From positions 150,316,501-150,380,500 of the forward strand of contig NC_060212.1 in NCBI RefSeq assembly GCF_021130785.1: 64,000 bases of DNA, given 5' to 3'. This DNA comes from Homalodisca vitripennis (Eukaryota > Arthropoda > Insecta > Hemiptera > Cicadellidae). The position numbers were made by a program, and so were the translations under genes. The notes below the pieces were generated by a model. That model ran no database searches. It saw only the letters and a list, made by a program, of their open reading frames with translations, and was not told the DNA's origin. Below, piece after piece: positions 1-11,479 of this stretch. Positions within the stretch are counted from its first letter, which is position 1; each line of letters begins with the position of its first letter.

Positions 1-1120
1 CTTATGCTGCCATAAATGAATAGATAGATAAATACGTCAGTTGATATTTTGACATTGTCGATAACGTGAGAGATGTTATGACATAAGTCCTGCTTAAACC
101 TGGTTGACTTCTGACAGCTTCCCAGTTCCTTCATCCCCTCAATATTGAAAACCTGTCAGATCGTTGTCCCAACCCTTTTGTAATCCAAACAGTTTCCGTC
201 AATAGCTGCATCAACGCGACAAAACCGCACATTTTCGCGCATTAATGTATTTACTTCAAAGGTTACCTTTACCTAAAGGCAATGACGCGGTATGGTGTTT
301 AAAATATCCCTACTGATGAACTGACCTTCTTTAGGTATTTAGTCGGTACAGAAAACTTTTGATTATTATATTATAACATTTATTCTTGCAGGTGGAATGA
401 GCTAAGAAATTCACCTTAGCTGTTGGATACAAAGGATCGAAGTAATCTTAGTACTATCACGTTTGGTTGATTGGAGGCTTGACCCTTCCTAACTAAATGG
501 TCACTGGCAAACTTACATTTCCTATAAAACTCCATTACACATAACAAATAAGGAAGCTAGGCAGACGTTTCCTAGACGTTTACAGCATAATCGGACTACC
601 ACGCCTAACACTATCTCTCATGTTCTCTTGCAAAAATAAATAGGGTTATGGATTCAGCTCAGTTAAGAATATACAAATATAAGCGATGAGATGTCTAAAC
701 AAAATCACAGTCGAGAGTTTGTTTCACCGAAGAAGAAGTCAAACACAAATAATAAACTAGAATTTGCAAGATAATTTGCTCTCCTTGTTTGAGAAGTTGG
801 AGGGTTTGGATTTTGCGGTATTCGACAAACTTGTTAATTGAATTTATTCCAAACTACATGAATATCCTTTTATTATTGTAATTATAATACTGATGAAACC
901 GCTATAGTGGATTTGGAGTGACTATGTTACAAGTTATGTGGCAAACATTGTGCCAGTGTTTAATTGTGTCAAGTATTAAATTACGTAAGACAATAAATAG
1001 TAAGTTTTAAATCAAAACCAATGTAATGTTCAAATTTTGTTATACAAATGCTTACTGTAACTCGATTTTTGACGTAACTTGTGTTTTAGGAGAGGGCTTA
1101 TTACGCAATATAAAACAGTA
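1..1120. other. AT-rich intergenic DNA
   Basis: No open frame, RNA gene or tandem repeat is evident. The base composition is AT-rich like the rest of the window and the stretch ends at the TA target site of the transposon that follows. Confidence 0.6.
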
Positions 1121-1122
1121 TA

Positions 1123-1406
1123 CAGGGTGACAATTAAGTCTGGAACCTCTTTTTTAATTTTTGAACCACAATAGAAATAAATACCAAAGTTCACACGTGC
1201 TTACTGGTGATAGTAACGCACACATCTGCCCAATTACCGACCGGAAAATCCCTTTGGTGGACGGTCCACAAGGAGTCAGACAAAATTCTTAAATAGCAGC
1301 ATAGGTCAAGTTTGGTATCAAATTAAAGGTCTTACTTAGCAGAGTACAATTCCGCAAACCGGACTTCAAAAGGTGGATTCATTCAGTAGTTATAGCTACT
1401 TGAATT
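1123..1406 (+). repeat. Left terminal inverted repeat
   Basis: 284 bp, matching the right arm in inverted orientation at about 95%. The most divergent patch lies near 1245-1265. Confidence 0.85.
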
Positions 1407-1409
1407 ATT

Positions 1410-1613
1410 ACTACTGAATATTACTTGAGGGGATACCTCAAAGATACAGTTTATCGTACTAAGCCTCGAGATTTGGCGCACCTAAGAAATCCCATAGTCC
1501 AAGAAGCTCAAGATATTCCTCGTGACTACCTTCAAAATGCAGTGGATGGCTTTTACAACCACCTAGGACATTGCCAGACGATGGGAGGGGAACATTTTGA
1601 ACACTTACTTTGA
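1410..1613 (+). pseudogene. Transposase C-terminal remnant
   Basis: The frame reads R-GYLKDTVYRTKP, then a helix ending in a GGEHFEHLL terminus and a stop at 1611-1613. This is the usual C-terminal layout of insect IS630/Tc1-like transposases: a WGYLKD motif close to the last catalytic residue, a helical tail, and a G-G-H-F/I-E terminus. The usual W of WGYLKD is R here. Everything upstream of the motif is missing because the left TIR starts immediately before it. The remnant is not expected to be functional. The methionine at 1425 is internal, not a real start. Confidence 0.7.
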
Positions 1614-1680
1614 TCACAGGTACTTAAAAATTGGTGTTTACTTGTAATACTTAATAATTTACATTGTTCAATTGTTTTAA

Positions 1681-1964
1681 AATTCAAATAGCTATAACTA
1701 CTGAATGACTCCACCTTTTGAAGTCCGGTTTGCGGCATTGTACTCTGCTAAGTAAGACCTTTAACTTGATAACAAACTTGACCTATGCTGCTATTTCAGA
1801 ATTTTGTCCGACTCCTTGTGGACCATCACCCGAAGGGATTATCTGGTCGGTAATTGGGCAGATGTGTGCGTTACTATCACCAGTAAGCACGTGTGAACTT
1901 TGGTATTTCTTTCTATTGTGGTTCAAAAATTAAAAAAGAGGTTCCAGACTTAATTGTCACCCTG
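1681..1964 (-). repeat. Right terminal inverted repeat
   Basis: Inverted partner of 1123-1406. It ends at CACCCTG followed by TATA, which gives the TA target duplication. Confidence 0.85.
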
Positions 1965-1969
1965 TATAT

Positions 1970-2050
1970 GTTGAGTTTAGCTTTCACCTTCCTTTTAGTG
2001 CAGCGTTTGGTATCTGACGCCGTCTCAGACTTTACTCCTGGAATGAAGAG
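1970..2050 (+). repeat. Dispersed repeat, copy 1 (related to 10434-10512)
   Basis: Shares the core CACCTTCC-TTTA-TGCAGCGTTTGG and a following CAGACTT-ACT-CTG with 10434-10512, in the same orientation. Two copies 8.5 kb apart in otherwise unrelated DNA indicate a dispersed repeat family of unknown type, possibly an exapted or decayed element. Confidence 0.5.
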
Positions 2051-3088
2051 ATCCAAAGAAAGTCGGCAAGTAAAAAGCTCAAAACGAACCTTTACACCGT
2101 TTCGACGTCAGAGAACCTATAATTAGGTGACAGTCTCAATGTCTCAGCACGTGCATTGAAATTGAGCTAAACCAACATTCAAATTGAATCAACACTTTCT
2201 ACCATAGCTACGTTATGTATAAAGCAATATATTAAAGTAAAACAAGCATCTCCAATTTTTATAAGATCACGAAAATTTAACAGTTTGAGAAAATTATTTA
2301 ATACTTTGAAAATAAAGAACATTAGTAAAGAAAGAAATTGAACTTGTATTAAAATTATTTCATTTCAATAATTTAATTCAAATTTAAAAAATATGTCTAA
2401 CTGTCAGTTTAATTTTAAATGTTCCCTTAAGTTAGGTTTAAATACAGTGACGATCCTTATTTCTCCGTTCAAAAAACGACTAAAATTTCCACTGAACATA
2501 GGCTCCTGATGAAAACCAGGGATACATCCAGTGGGATGCGAACGTTACAAATGTCTAACGCCCGACCAGCCTTGGTAGATAAGATCTCAGTTTATGTTAC
2601 GTTAGAGTGACGATCGGCGAATATAAAGTTACGACCTCTTAATGTGAAATTGACGAGATTCTAACAGCTGCTAGGACGTGACTTCCGTGCCAAGCACTAA
2701 TCCGGGGTTAAGCACTGGATGCGTTTGAGTGTTCCTCTTGCTTGCCATTAAAAGGCAAGAAATCTGTTTCAAATAGGATCTGTAACAGGTTTTAATTGCA
2801 GATTTCTACTGCTTAATAGATCGTTCGATATGATAGGTGAGTTTTTAAAAATGTATTATGTATTGCACGCATTTCAATTCATAGTCATTACTACTAAGGC
2901 TAGGGATAATAACTATTCATTAAAGCCTGCAGAGCATGACTAATACGTATTAAATAGGCTGTTTTTTGTATACACATTCTACCGGGAAATAGCGAAGAAA
3001 ATATATATAATAAATTAGGGATTACCGACAAATCAATTCACCAACAGATTCCATTGTTAATGTTAACTACTAGTGTCAACGAGCTTTG

Positions 3089-3089
<1 letters not shown>
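2051..3089. other. Intergenic DNA, nothing recognised
   Basis: AT-rich, no supported frame. A moderately GC-rich patch at 2490-2720 has no coding support that I can see. Confidence 0.5.
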
Positions 3090-3130
<41 letters not shown>

Positions 3131-3158
3131 TATGTATAAATAATATTGGTATTTATAT

Positions 3159-3224
<66 letters not shown>
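3090..3224. repeat. (TA)n microsatellites
   Basis: Two (TA)n tracts (about 3090-3126 and 3165-3222) separated by a short AT-rich spacer. Confidence 0.95.
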
Positions 3225-5394
3225 TTACACGTTAGTTACAACCTAATAGAATTAAAGCGTTAGATTGGAATTTATTGAAGTTCCAAACTACCTGACCATT
3301 TTGGCTAAAACTGTCAACTAAAGCTGTCAAAAAGTCAGTGAATAAAAATGTTGTCCTTGTTCTCACTAACTAACTCTCAATAACTCAGGGAAGTTATTTT
3401 AAAGTGCTATATTTTCCAAAATAAAATAGTTTGCACCACTTTAAGGAAGGGGAAGGATTATATTTTTTTTTTTTCAAACAGGTCAGCAAAGGTTTTTGTG
3501 GTACCATTATTGAGTCATGCCATATCTTGGAGAGAGATAGTTTTAAATTTTAAAATATAAATTTGTTCTAAGTCTCCCTTTTATTTATTTTACTCTAAAA
3601 TTGTATTAGCGGTTATAAGGTGTTTTTCACTCTATATTTTAGTGAAAAGGAACAAAACTATATGTGGAATGATAGTCTTGGTTACCACTCCACATTGTTC
3701 AGGAGGAAGTCGTTCCAGAAGTTATTTATATCACTGCAGGTGTAAATTCAAGCGTAAGTAGATACGGATTAACAATAGAGTAATTGTCATATTCTTCCAT
3801 TGAAGTTCTATACAGTATCTAATAGTCATGTCAGTTTTTGGCGAAGCTCAGTTACTGCAAGATCCTGACCTAACTCAAACCATAATTTTATAGTTTACTT
3901 AATATTATATTGTATCCAAAACAACTTTTTAGTTTGATATGAAGTTTTAACCATATTTATTTTAAACAAGTTAGGAGTACGATACAGCACGTGTTGCATA
4001 AAAGGCTTCACTGATGTTGCTTTCAAAGTTTTAAATCTATATCCCATTTAATTATCGAAATGTGAGATATTTTTCAGGTCTCAACAATGCTCAGCCTAAT
4101 TCCATGTTTGGGCATTTAGCATCGTGGAAATCATTCTTGTTTATTTATACATGAAGTTTCGTACAAAATTTAAAATCTACAGATGAATATTTCTTTAAAT
4201 ATCTGATCACATGATACGTTTACATGTTTCCTCATTAAGTTAGGTTTCATAGCAGTTTTCAAATAATAAAATTACCTGTGAGCTATGGACGGTACTGCAA
4301 CGCAATAGTGTGCTGAAATTAAATCTTGTCACCTATATCTAACGTTTAACGTGCTTTCCACTGAGTTTTTTTTTTTAATTATATGAATAAAACTGTCACT
4401 TGTTAAAATATAACTGTGCCCAGTTTGTTTATTTACTCTGCTCTGATGTTCTCGTTGCCATAATAGTTACCCCCATAAGACCACAATAAAATACTCGCTA
4501 ACGTTCAGCCAAACAAGCATTCCACCACCATTGAACTCACTTTTGCCTATGTAGAAATGAAGGTTTTTGTAAAATTCGAAGTCTATAGATTAATTCATTT
4601 TTCTACATATCGTGCGGACAGAAATACATACATCCGGACAGACAGAGATGAATGATTTCAAGCCCCTCAAATAATTAGTGGTTGTAAAACAGTTTTGCAT
4701 AGTGAGTTCTTTCATGCCGTGTTTTATTTAATTAGAGTCTAGAAACCGAGACACAATTTGCAGTATAAGTAACCAACCAAATTTTTTGTGAAATCCCTAT
4801 TACAAATTCTGCAAAGAAAGAATTTGATCGTCAACCACTTTTGTTTTAGAAGTGCATTAAAATATTGAATATCAGAAGATTAAATTTTTCTTTGACCGTC
4901 TTAGACATAATATAATTATAAAGTACATTATATAAATAAAAGGTTTAAATAATGTCAGCCAACCATATCAAACGGGCCAAATGGCTATTATTGTAAACTT
5001 TTAGTGGCTTGAGATAACGATTCAAAAATTTGAATAGAAAATACGATCTCTGCAGAGTTTAGAGACAGACAAACTTTGTTTATTTGCTGCATATCAAGTG
5101 CTATGCACCACAGCGTTCGCCAATTAGAGAACGACATTATACCCTGCACACGCAGTGTATGAATCGCTGATATTGCCCGCTCTTTTGTATTGTGTTGCAT
5201 AGGGAACTCGACCTACTACTATAATAGTCCAGGAGGCAAGGGTCAATTTGCATTGTGCGAAATCACAACCTGATTTTTCAGTGCGAGAGTTCGATAACAA
5301 CTTCATTGATGCTCTGTGCTCGACAAAATGCATATAGAGAAATCACTGCACCAGTTGTGTTAATTTTATTTTTATTGGGGGACATTACACCGTA
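3225..5394. other. Intergenic DNA with GACAGACAG motif
   Basis: No gene. Around 4605-4650 the sequence reads TATCGTGCGGACAG and a few bases later CGGACAGACAGAG. The same phrase recurs near 39147-39170 and, more loosely, near 33250-33275, so it is probably part of a dispersed repeat. The two short minus-strand frames at 4988-5333 have no recognisable features. Confidence 0.45.
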
Positions 5395-5729
5395 TATTCA
5401 GGGAAATATTTTGAAATTAAAAGAACAACGATCAATCAAAATACTAAATTTAGTTCATTCAATTTTACAATCTGGATTTCCAAAATATTTTTCAAACTAT
5501 TTCCAATTTATATCTCATGATAGTGTAAGAAGCACTCCCTCTGGTTCTCGTACCTTAAGAATGCCCCAACACAGGACTGAAGTATTTGATAGATCTTTTC
5601 AAGTGATGGGTTGTCGTCTGTGGAACTCCCTCCCCCCCAGAAATCACTTCCATTGAGGGAGATCGGCGGTTTGTGGCGGCACTGAGACGTTTGTACCATG
5701 AACGGTTGGTCGGGGCGGGCCCGTCCTAG
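5395..5729 (+). pseudogene. LINE ORF2 C-terminal remnant
   Basis: Carries the RLWNSLP motif found near the end of CR1/Jockey-type ORF2 proteins. It is interrupted by one frameshift in the C-run at about 5630-5636. That could be real decay or an assembly error in a homopolymer. No catalytic RT residues are retained. Confidence 0.7.
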
Positions 5730-6117
5730 GGGTCTGTGGGTGTGGTGCTGGCATTGTGTGTGAGGAGTGTGAGTGAGATAAAACACCATAAATATTATTT
5801 ATTTCTAAAATATTCTTATTATTTATTTATAAATTATTGTTATTAGGTATTATTAATAGTTTTTGGTTCTTATTAAAAATGTAAGTTGTAATATTATTTT
5901 GTGTTATGATTGTATAACAATATATATGTTTTTTTTTAGAAGTATCATATTTATAATTTTTTTATTGTTTAGATTAATGTTTAATTTAATGTCTTTAGTA
6001 AAGTAGATTAGTGTTAATAGTAATTTGGTTAGTATATGTTAATAATTATTGTTCAGGCAGGTTAAGTGTAAGAAAGGGCGACGAGGCCCTAACTTTGCCT
6101 TTTTAAATAAACAATTT
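5395..6117 (+). mobile_element. LINE 3' fragment (CR1/Jockey group), 5'-truncated
   Basis: The plus-strand frame from about 5395 encodes the C-terminal end of a non-LTR retrotransposon ORF2: a helical segment (KILNLVHSILQSGFPKYFSN), a PQHRTEVFDRSF segment, then the conserved RLWNSLP motif. A run of Cs at about 5630-5636 shifts the frame. The tail then continues in another frame as EITSIEGDRRFVAALRRLYH and stops at 5727-5729. An AT-rich 3' UTR of ~390 bp follows, ending in AATAAAC and a T/A-rich tail near 6117. The endonuclease and RT domains are absent, as expected after 5' truncation during insertion. The exact 5' breakpoint is uncertain. Confidence 0.75.
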
Positions 6118-6201
6118 TTCATTTCATTTTATTTTTTTTTTCATTATTATTTGTTATTTTTTAAATTGGATTATATTAATGTAATTGATAATGTATCTGT
6201 G

Positions 6202-7065
6202 TTACTGTGAGATATTGACAGAGCTTCTACTCCGGAAGATATTGCAGAACGGTCTGTCATCCAAGTAGTTGCATTTAGGAATATTTCTAGGAAGTACCCT
6301 GTAACTGGGCAGATTTGTAACACCCTGTCTTTGGTACAGTCCGGTCATCAGGGTCCTCTCAACCACTTGTACGGACCCCAGTAAGACTGTGTAAAACCTC
6401 TCGAGAAAGCTGATAATCCGGTGGATATCCGGGTTGTACCGTAAATCAAGAGTGTCTATCAAAGCGTCGTAGTTGTCAATTAAAACTATAGCCCTTCTCC
6501 CGTAATGCATCTTTAAAATTTGACACAGATATGACAAAGCCTTAATCAAATATGGTGGGCTCAGTTTATAACGCCTTTTCTTATACAAATAGTCGTTAAA
6601 ATGATCTAATTCCACTTCATCCAACCACATGTACTTGTGGTACAATAGATATTTGTGTTGAATAAAAATATTTCTCAGAGTTCTTCTAAAAATGTCTAGT
6701 ACTTCTTTATAAGTTATTTCTCCACTATGGCGTTTAAATTCTACAAAGACAACTGGGTATCTTCCGAAATGTTCACTGAAAAATGCCTTTTCTTTGAATA
6801 TATTAAACGATTTTTCTTTGAATAGTTTATAGTTTAAAGAAGAATTTATCTCCATGATTGTCCCTCTCTCGTCGACTGGGATTTCCAGGAAGTGTTTCAG
6901 CATGGACAGCAACATGGATTTCCCACTGCGGCGCGGTGCCGTCAGCAAAACGAAATTTTTGTCTTCGAACCAAGCCTTGATCAGCAATGTCTTGTCCACG
7001 AATAAAGAGGATGTCACCAGTTTTGCAAAACCTCCTGAAGTACGAATCTTTTCCTGCAAACACAT
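6202..7065 (-). CDS. AAA-ATPase-like (PF09820-type) domain ORF, probably a partial gene
   Basis: The 287-codon minus-strand ORF has the signature order of the AAA-ATPase_like family. F-VDKT-LI is at residues 22-29, a Walker A variant APRRSGKS at 43-50, a YPVVFVEF strand at 103-110, a Walker B-like strand AIVLIDNYDALI at 192-203, a LMTGLY sensor-like segment at 239-244, and the LDDRPF motif at 268-273 that precedes the end of the domain. Family members usually read LIDEYD; here Asn replaces the Glu (residue 198). A splice-acceptor-like TGTGTTTGCAG ends just before 7054 (minus sense), so the coding exon may start at codon 5 and the ATG at 7065 may lie in an intron. After residue ~275 the family resemblance seems to continue in another frame, hinting at a frameshift near 6240. 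The nuclease-like C-terminal domain often fused to this family is absent. The family is common in bacteria and scattered in insects and other eukaryotes; its cellular role is not established. Confidence 0.75.
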   Translation of the reverse strand: MCLQEKIRTSGGFAKLVTSSLFVDKTLLIKAWFEDKNFVLLTAPRRSGKSMLLSMLKHFLEIPVDERGTIMEINSSLNYKLFKEKSFNIFKEKAFFSEHFGRYPVVFVEFKRHSGEITYKEVLDIFRRTLRNIFIQHKYLLYHKYMWLDEVELDHFNDYLYKKRRYKLSPPYLIKALSYLCQILKMHYGRRAIVLIDNYDALIDTLDLRYNPDIHRIISFLERFYTVLLGSVQVVERTLMTGLYQRQGVTNLPSYRVLPRNIPKCNYLDDRPFCNIFRSRSSVNISQ

Positions 7066-9115
7066 GTGTATGTTTTGTAATCATAGTTCTTCGTCATCTG
7101 TCTTAATAAAAACAATACTTGATATAAGAATTAAGTACATAATATTAATTTAAATCTGTGAGTCTTTAACTGAGCATGTATTTTAAATCTTTGCTAATTT
7201 CAAATCTTTAAGTATGGTGATAACCATGAAACCTAATCGTTACCAATGTTTGCTTTTTTTTATTGAAAAATTACCCATGATTCTTATCTCAAATACATAT
7301 CACTACATATAGCCAACAGTATCCAACAACGTAACGCAATCAACAACTTGCATTTATGAAGAGATAAACTAGTTGTAAGTTTATCAGATCCACTTAGCCA
7401 GGAAAGTTTTAGTCGAAGAATTCTCCTATCATATTCTCCTATATCTCCTACACTGGCTTGGATGGTACTCGAAGATAGAGCGAAGAATTCCATGAGCTGG
7501 CGTCCCATCTTGGCCATTCTAATCTACTACTTACAGACGTCCTCCACGAATGTCAGACAAACTGACTTAGGTGATTGCTCTACAGAATGAGAAATATAAA
7601 AATTCTGGACTTACACAAGTGCAACATTGTTGCTCACTTTCACAGAATGTACGGACGCAGCTTCAGTGCCTGTAGTTTACGCTACCTGGGGAAGGCAGCC
7701 TTTCTTACCTGGTCGTGCTCTTGCCCACTAGAGACGACTTCCTCCTCAATCTGAGTTGATAAAAACTCCTCAGAGTTAAAACGGTCTGTTCCCTTCAAGA
7801 CAAATGCCACTTACTTGGCAGCTAAGGCATAATGGGTGATACCCACTGTGCTATGTGCATTAGCCTCCTGAAGAAACCTAAAGATGGCGGTTGCGTCATC
7901 TCTTCAGACTCAGATATACAGCAGATTTCAGCTGTCACTGTGTTACAGCGTACTCAGTTGAAGATTGAGAGCTTCGCTTTCTCTTTGAGTACCATAAAAG
8001 CCAGTGTCGGAGATAAACTCTATTACAAGTTACATTAAAATTTGTTTTCAATCAAGCAGGATCCTTTAATAGCCTTATTAATAAAAAAAAAAACGAGGAT
8101 CCCGTACGAAATTACTCGTCTCTGTCTGTCTCCTTAGTTCTTATCTGATATTCATGAACTAAAACTTTGCCAAGAACTGTTTTAACTAGTACAAATGTAA
8201 TCGACATTTACAAATTTATTCACAAAGAAACGTACATCAAATATGGTATTTCAATATTCACTATTGAATATTGAAGGTCTAATGACCCCATTCCAATTAT
8301 ACAACATAGTTTTATTAATGTATCAATCACGATTATTGGAACTAGAAAGTTCTTAAGAATATGATTAGTTTCTCATACATTTTGGTCTTTTTTAGCAGAA
8401 ATGTTTTCAAACATTCTGTGAAGTTTTTCTTAAAAGTGATTACCATGCAATTCTTTTCGAAGAAATGTTTAAAGAATTATTTGAAAAATGTGTAACTTAT
8501 CTAAAACATACCCTGGGAGTTTAAATTAGTACACTATCTTCACAGCTCTTTATCTTCAGCAATCTTTACAGTTGTGAATATTAGTAAAAGCTACTGAACG
8601 TGTCAGTTCCAAAACCTATTCACAATAAACTATTGATAATTAAGTAAAAACAATTACTATTAAAGTGACTACGTATAAATTTTCTTATAATCTGTATAAA
8701 TCCTAGATAATATGAATTGTACCTCAAAAACACCAAGCGGTGTGACAATGGATATCAAGATTATTTGGATCGTTGTGAACACAATAAAAGTCATACCTTA
8801 ACAAAAAAGTCGTTTTATTCATTAAATCACAGATACAAACAAGAACACAAGCAACTGAATTACTAATGCCTGACAACACTGTGGAATTTTATTATTAACG
8901 TAGCATGGAAAATGCACTCTCAATGAAATAATAACACTATGGAGTTGTGTGATTAATTAGTAGGTGATAAGAGAACTATATCAGTTTGAGTGATATAATG
9001 ATATCAGATATGTTATTTCAATGTCTCAACCAAATCCCATTTAGAAGTAGCAATGTATGGCGTTTTCCGATAATGTGTAAACTCACAGTTCTGTTTTAAG
9101 TTTCCGTGGGTGTTG
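7066..9115. other. Intergenic DNA with a small inverted duplication
   Basis: No supported gene. About 47 bp at 7441-7487 (minus) and 7968-8013 (plus) are ~75-80% alike in inverted orientation; both contain CTTCG-CT-TCTTTGAGTACCAT-type sequence, with variants. No further exon of the ATPase-like ORF was recognised on the minus strand here. Confidence 0.45.
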
Positions 9116-9133
9116 TGTGTGCGTGCGTGCGGG

Positions 9134-9198
<65 letters not shown>
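9116..9198 (+). repeat. (TG)n microsatellite with GTGC variants
   Basis: Begins with GTGTGCGTGCGTGCGGG variants and becomes pure (GT)n to 9198. Frames of alternating Cys-Val or Thr-His across it are artefacts. Confidence 0.97.
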
Positions 9199-9201
<3 letters not shown>

Positions 9202-11326
9202 GTCGTTGTGCGGGCAAGACATTTAGTTTCTACATTAAAATTCTGAAACTGAATATTTTTGGTGTTAATGTATTTCTATAGATCGTAATATTTTTCAAAC
9301 TATACTTTACCATAGTATAATTAAGTTTATTTGTTTATAATCTATGAATTTATAAAAGCTTTTTTAGCAACAAAAAATACAACGGGACATTTTTTTGTTA
9401 AACATTGTAACTAGTACTACTGTATATGAAATTTAATTTTTACGTCTGATACTACAGCTGACTATTGTAATGCTATATTTACACTGTATTTAAATTAAAC
9501 TTATTTTCAAAAAATTAAATTTGCAAAATTATTTAAAAAGTATAACCAATTATTCATTTTTTTAACATTTTATTTTTAAGTATCTTATGCACTTTTATCC
9601 TGTGATTAAAGCAATAAACAGATTACAGAATTTATCCATTCAACATAAACCTACTATCCTCAAATATTCTTCCCAAAACAATGTAATTATATTTGAAAGT
9701 AAGAAAGTTACGTAGTGAGAAAGGGTTGTTTCACTAACCCTGTTGAAATTGGTTTCTATAACCGACAACTTTGAAAATCCAATCTGTATTTCTCAGTGAA
9801 CCGAGAGAACGCGTTTGTTACAAGGTTTCCCAAAGTAAAAATGTCCCCTTATACCCAGGACTGTTGTAAAGTTTACCAATCCAAGGAATTGAGACGCCAT
9901 TCACACTCGCCTTTTGTCCCAGTTTTCAACAAGAACGAGACAGTTTTTACAAGTTCTATTTTTATTTGGGGCACTTTATTTTCAACATTTACCTAAATAA
10001 ATGGAAAGTATAATTTTTAAAACAATAACTATGTTTTTAAGTATTTGTATTTTATTTTAAAATTTAGTTTATGTCAACCGGGCAGTATAACATACTTCTC
10101 TCAACACTTGTGACACCTGTTTAAGACATATTCTGGGAGTGAGGAATAAAACTTTTCCTCACTAAAACTGGCCAAAAAATGCTTCCTGACACAGCTACAA
10201 GATCCCAAGGTCAGCCTTAAATTGTGTTTTTTTTTATACTACTATAGCGACATAACTAAACATTGTATCATAATAATCAATGTAATATATTGTAAGGGGC
10301 TAAAATAAGATGGTGGCACACAACTTTCACAGTTTAAAGTTTTTCCCTAATTTCAGTAAAGTTTTAGAAGGTAAACCAACAAATTTATACACATAACGCA
10401 GCTATGGTGAGAAGGGTTGATCCCGTGTGAACGATGAGTTAAGCCACAATTCACCTTCCTCTTACTGCAGCGTTTGGAATTTGATTCTGTTACAGACTTG
10501 ACTACTGAAAACTAGAGCTTCTTTACCATAACTTCTTTATGTTTAGAAAATTCTGTTGCTCCATCAAGAGTACTCTTAGAGATCCTGTCTATCACATTGT
10601 AGTGCACTCAATTGTTCACCTGATGAGGTAATTAGAATTTTCTTCAACTATGTTACACTATATATTGTGGTCTATGATGTCGAAACGATGTAACGAGTTC
10701 ATTTTGAGCTTCTTCGTTGCCGTCTTTTTTATCTTTTCAAACAGGATTGAAGATACTCTAGCAGCTTATATCAGTAACAAACCAAATCTTTCGCAACATT
10801 TAGATTTAAATGAATTACAACAATCCATTGCATAATATTATTGTGTAAAAAAAACGCTTACTCCCAGTACATTGAAAGGAATACAAAATATTTAAAAATT
10901 ATCTGCCCGAAATGAATATTATAATATTATGATTTATTACTGATTTCCACAACGATTTATTAAGACACAATACCAACAGTCCACATAACAATAACGTTAT
11001 TAGTTTTTTCAATAAGTTTGAAATTAGGCACAAAATAATGTTAACATGTTAACATGTCTTCTTTAAAAATACTTTGGTATGCTTTAGCTCCTAAACGAGT
11101 ATGTTAAAAACATTGACAAAGAATTAAAAACTATTTAAGATTTAATTTGATACTCAAAACTGTTAGGGTATTCCACAGATACTTTAAATTTGACCGTCAT
11201 ATTGGAGAATGTGCAAATTTTTAATATAAAAATTTATATTCGTAATGGACGCTAAAGCAAGTTAAAGTCCCCAATTCACAGTTAGTTGTTTTTGAGTTAC
11301 TATCGATGGCACAGTTGAGAAGTACA

Positions 11327-11330
<4 letters not shown>
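9199..11330. other. Intergenic DNA
   Basis: AT-rich, with short random frames only. Contains the second copy of the dispersed repeat at 10434-10512, listed separately. Confidence 0.5.
10434..10512 (+). repeat. Dispersed repeat, copy 2 (related to 1970-2050)
   Basis: Same orientation and same core (CACCTTCC-CTTACTGCAGCGTTTGG, CAGACTT-ACTACTG) as 1970-2050, with scattered substitutions. Confidence 0.5.

Positions 11331-11401
<71 letters not shown>
11331..11401. repeat. (TA)n microsatellite
   Basis: About 70 bp of uninterrupted TA repeats. Confidence 0.97.
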
Positions 11402-11404
<3 letters not shown>

Positions 11405-11479
11405 GTAAAATCAATACGATCAAATAATACTCATCACATCTTTACAACCTCAGTTTGAACGACAAGTACGACTAGTTCA

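Larger units (their letters stand above)
1123..1964 (+). mobile_element. Tc1/mariner-type DNA transposon, internally deleted, 284-bp TIRs
   Basis: The left arm (1123-1406) and the reverse complement of the right arm (1681-1964) align end to end with about 14 differences (~95% identity). Both ends read CAGGGTGACAATTAAG and each is flanked by TA (1121-1122 and 1965-1966), the target duplication typical of the Tc1/mariner (IS630) superfamily. The ~274-bp centre encodes the C-terminal end of a transposase on the plus strand, so most of the transposase (helix-turn-helix and most of the DD(E/D) domain) has been lost. The copy is non-autonomous. Such long TIRs are unusual for this superfamily, where 20-250 bp is common. 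Assignment rests on TA target, termini and the residual peptide. Confidence 0.85.
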
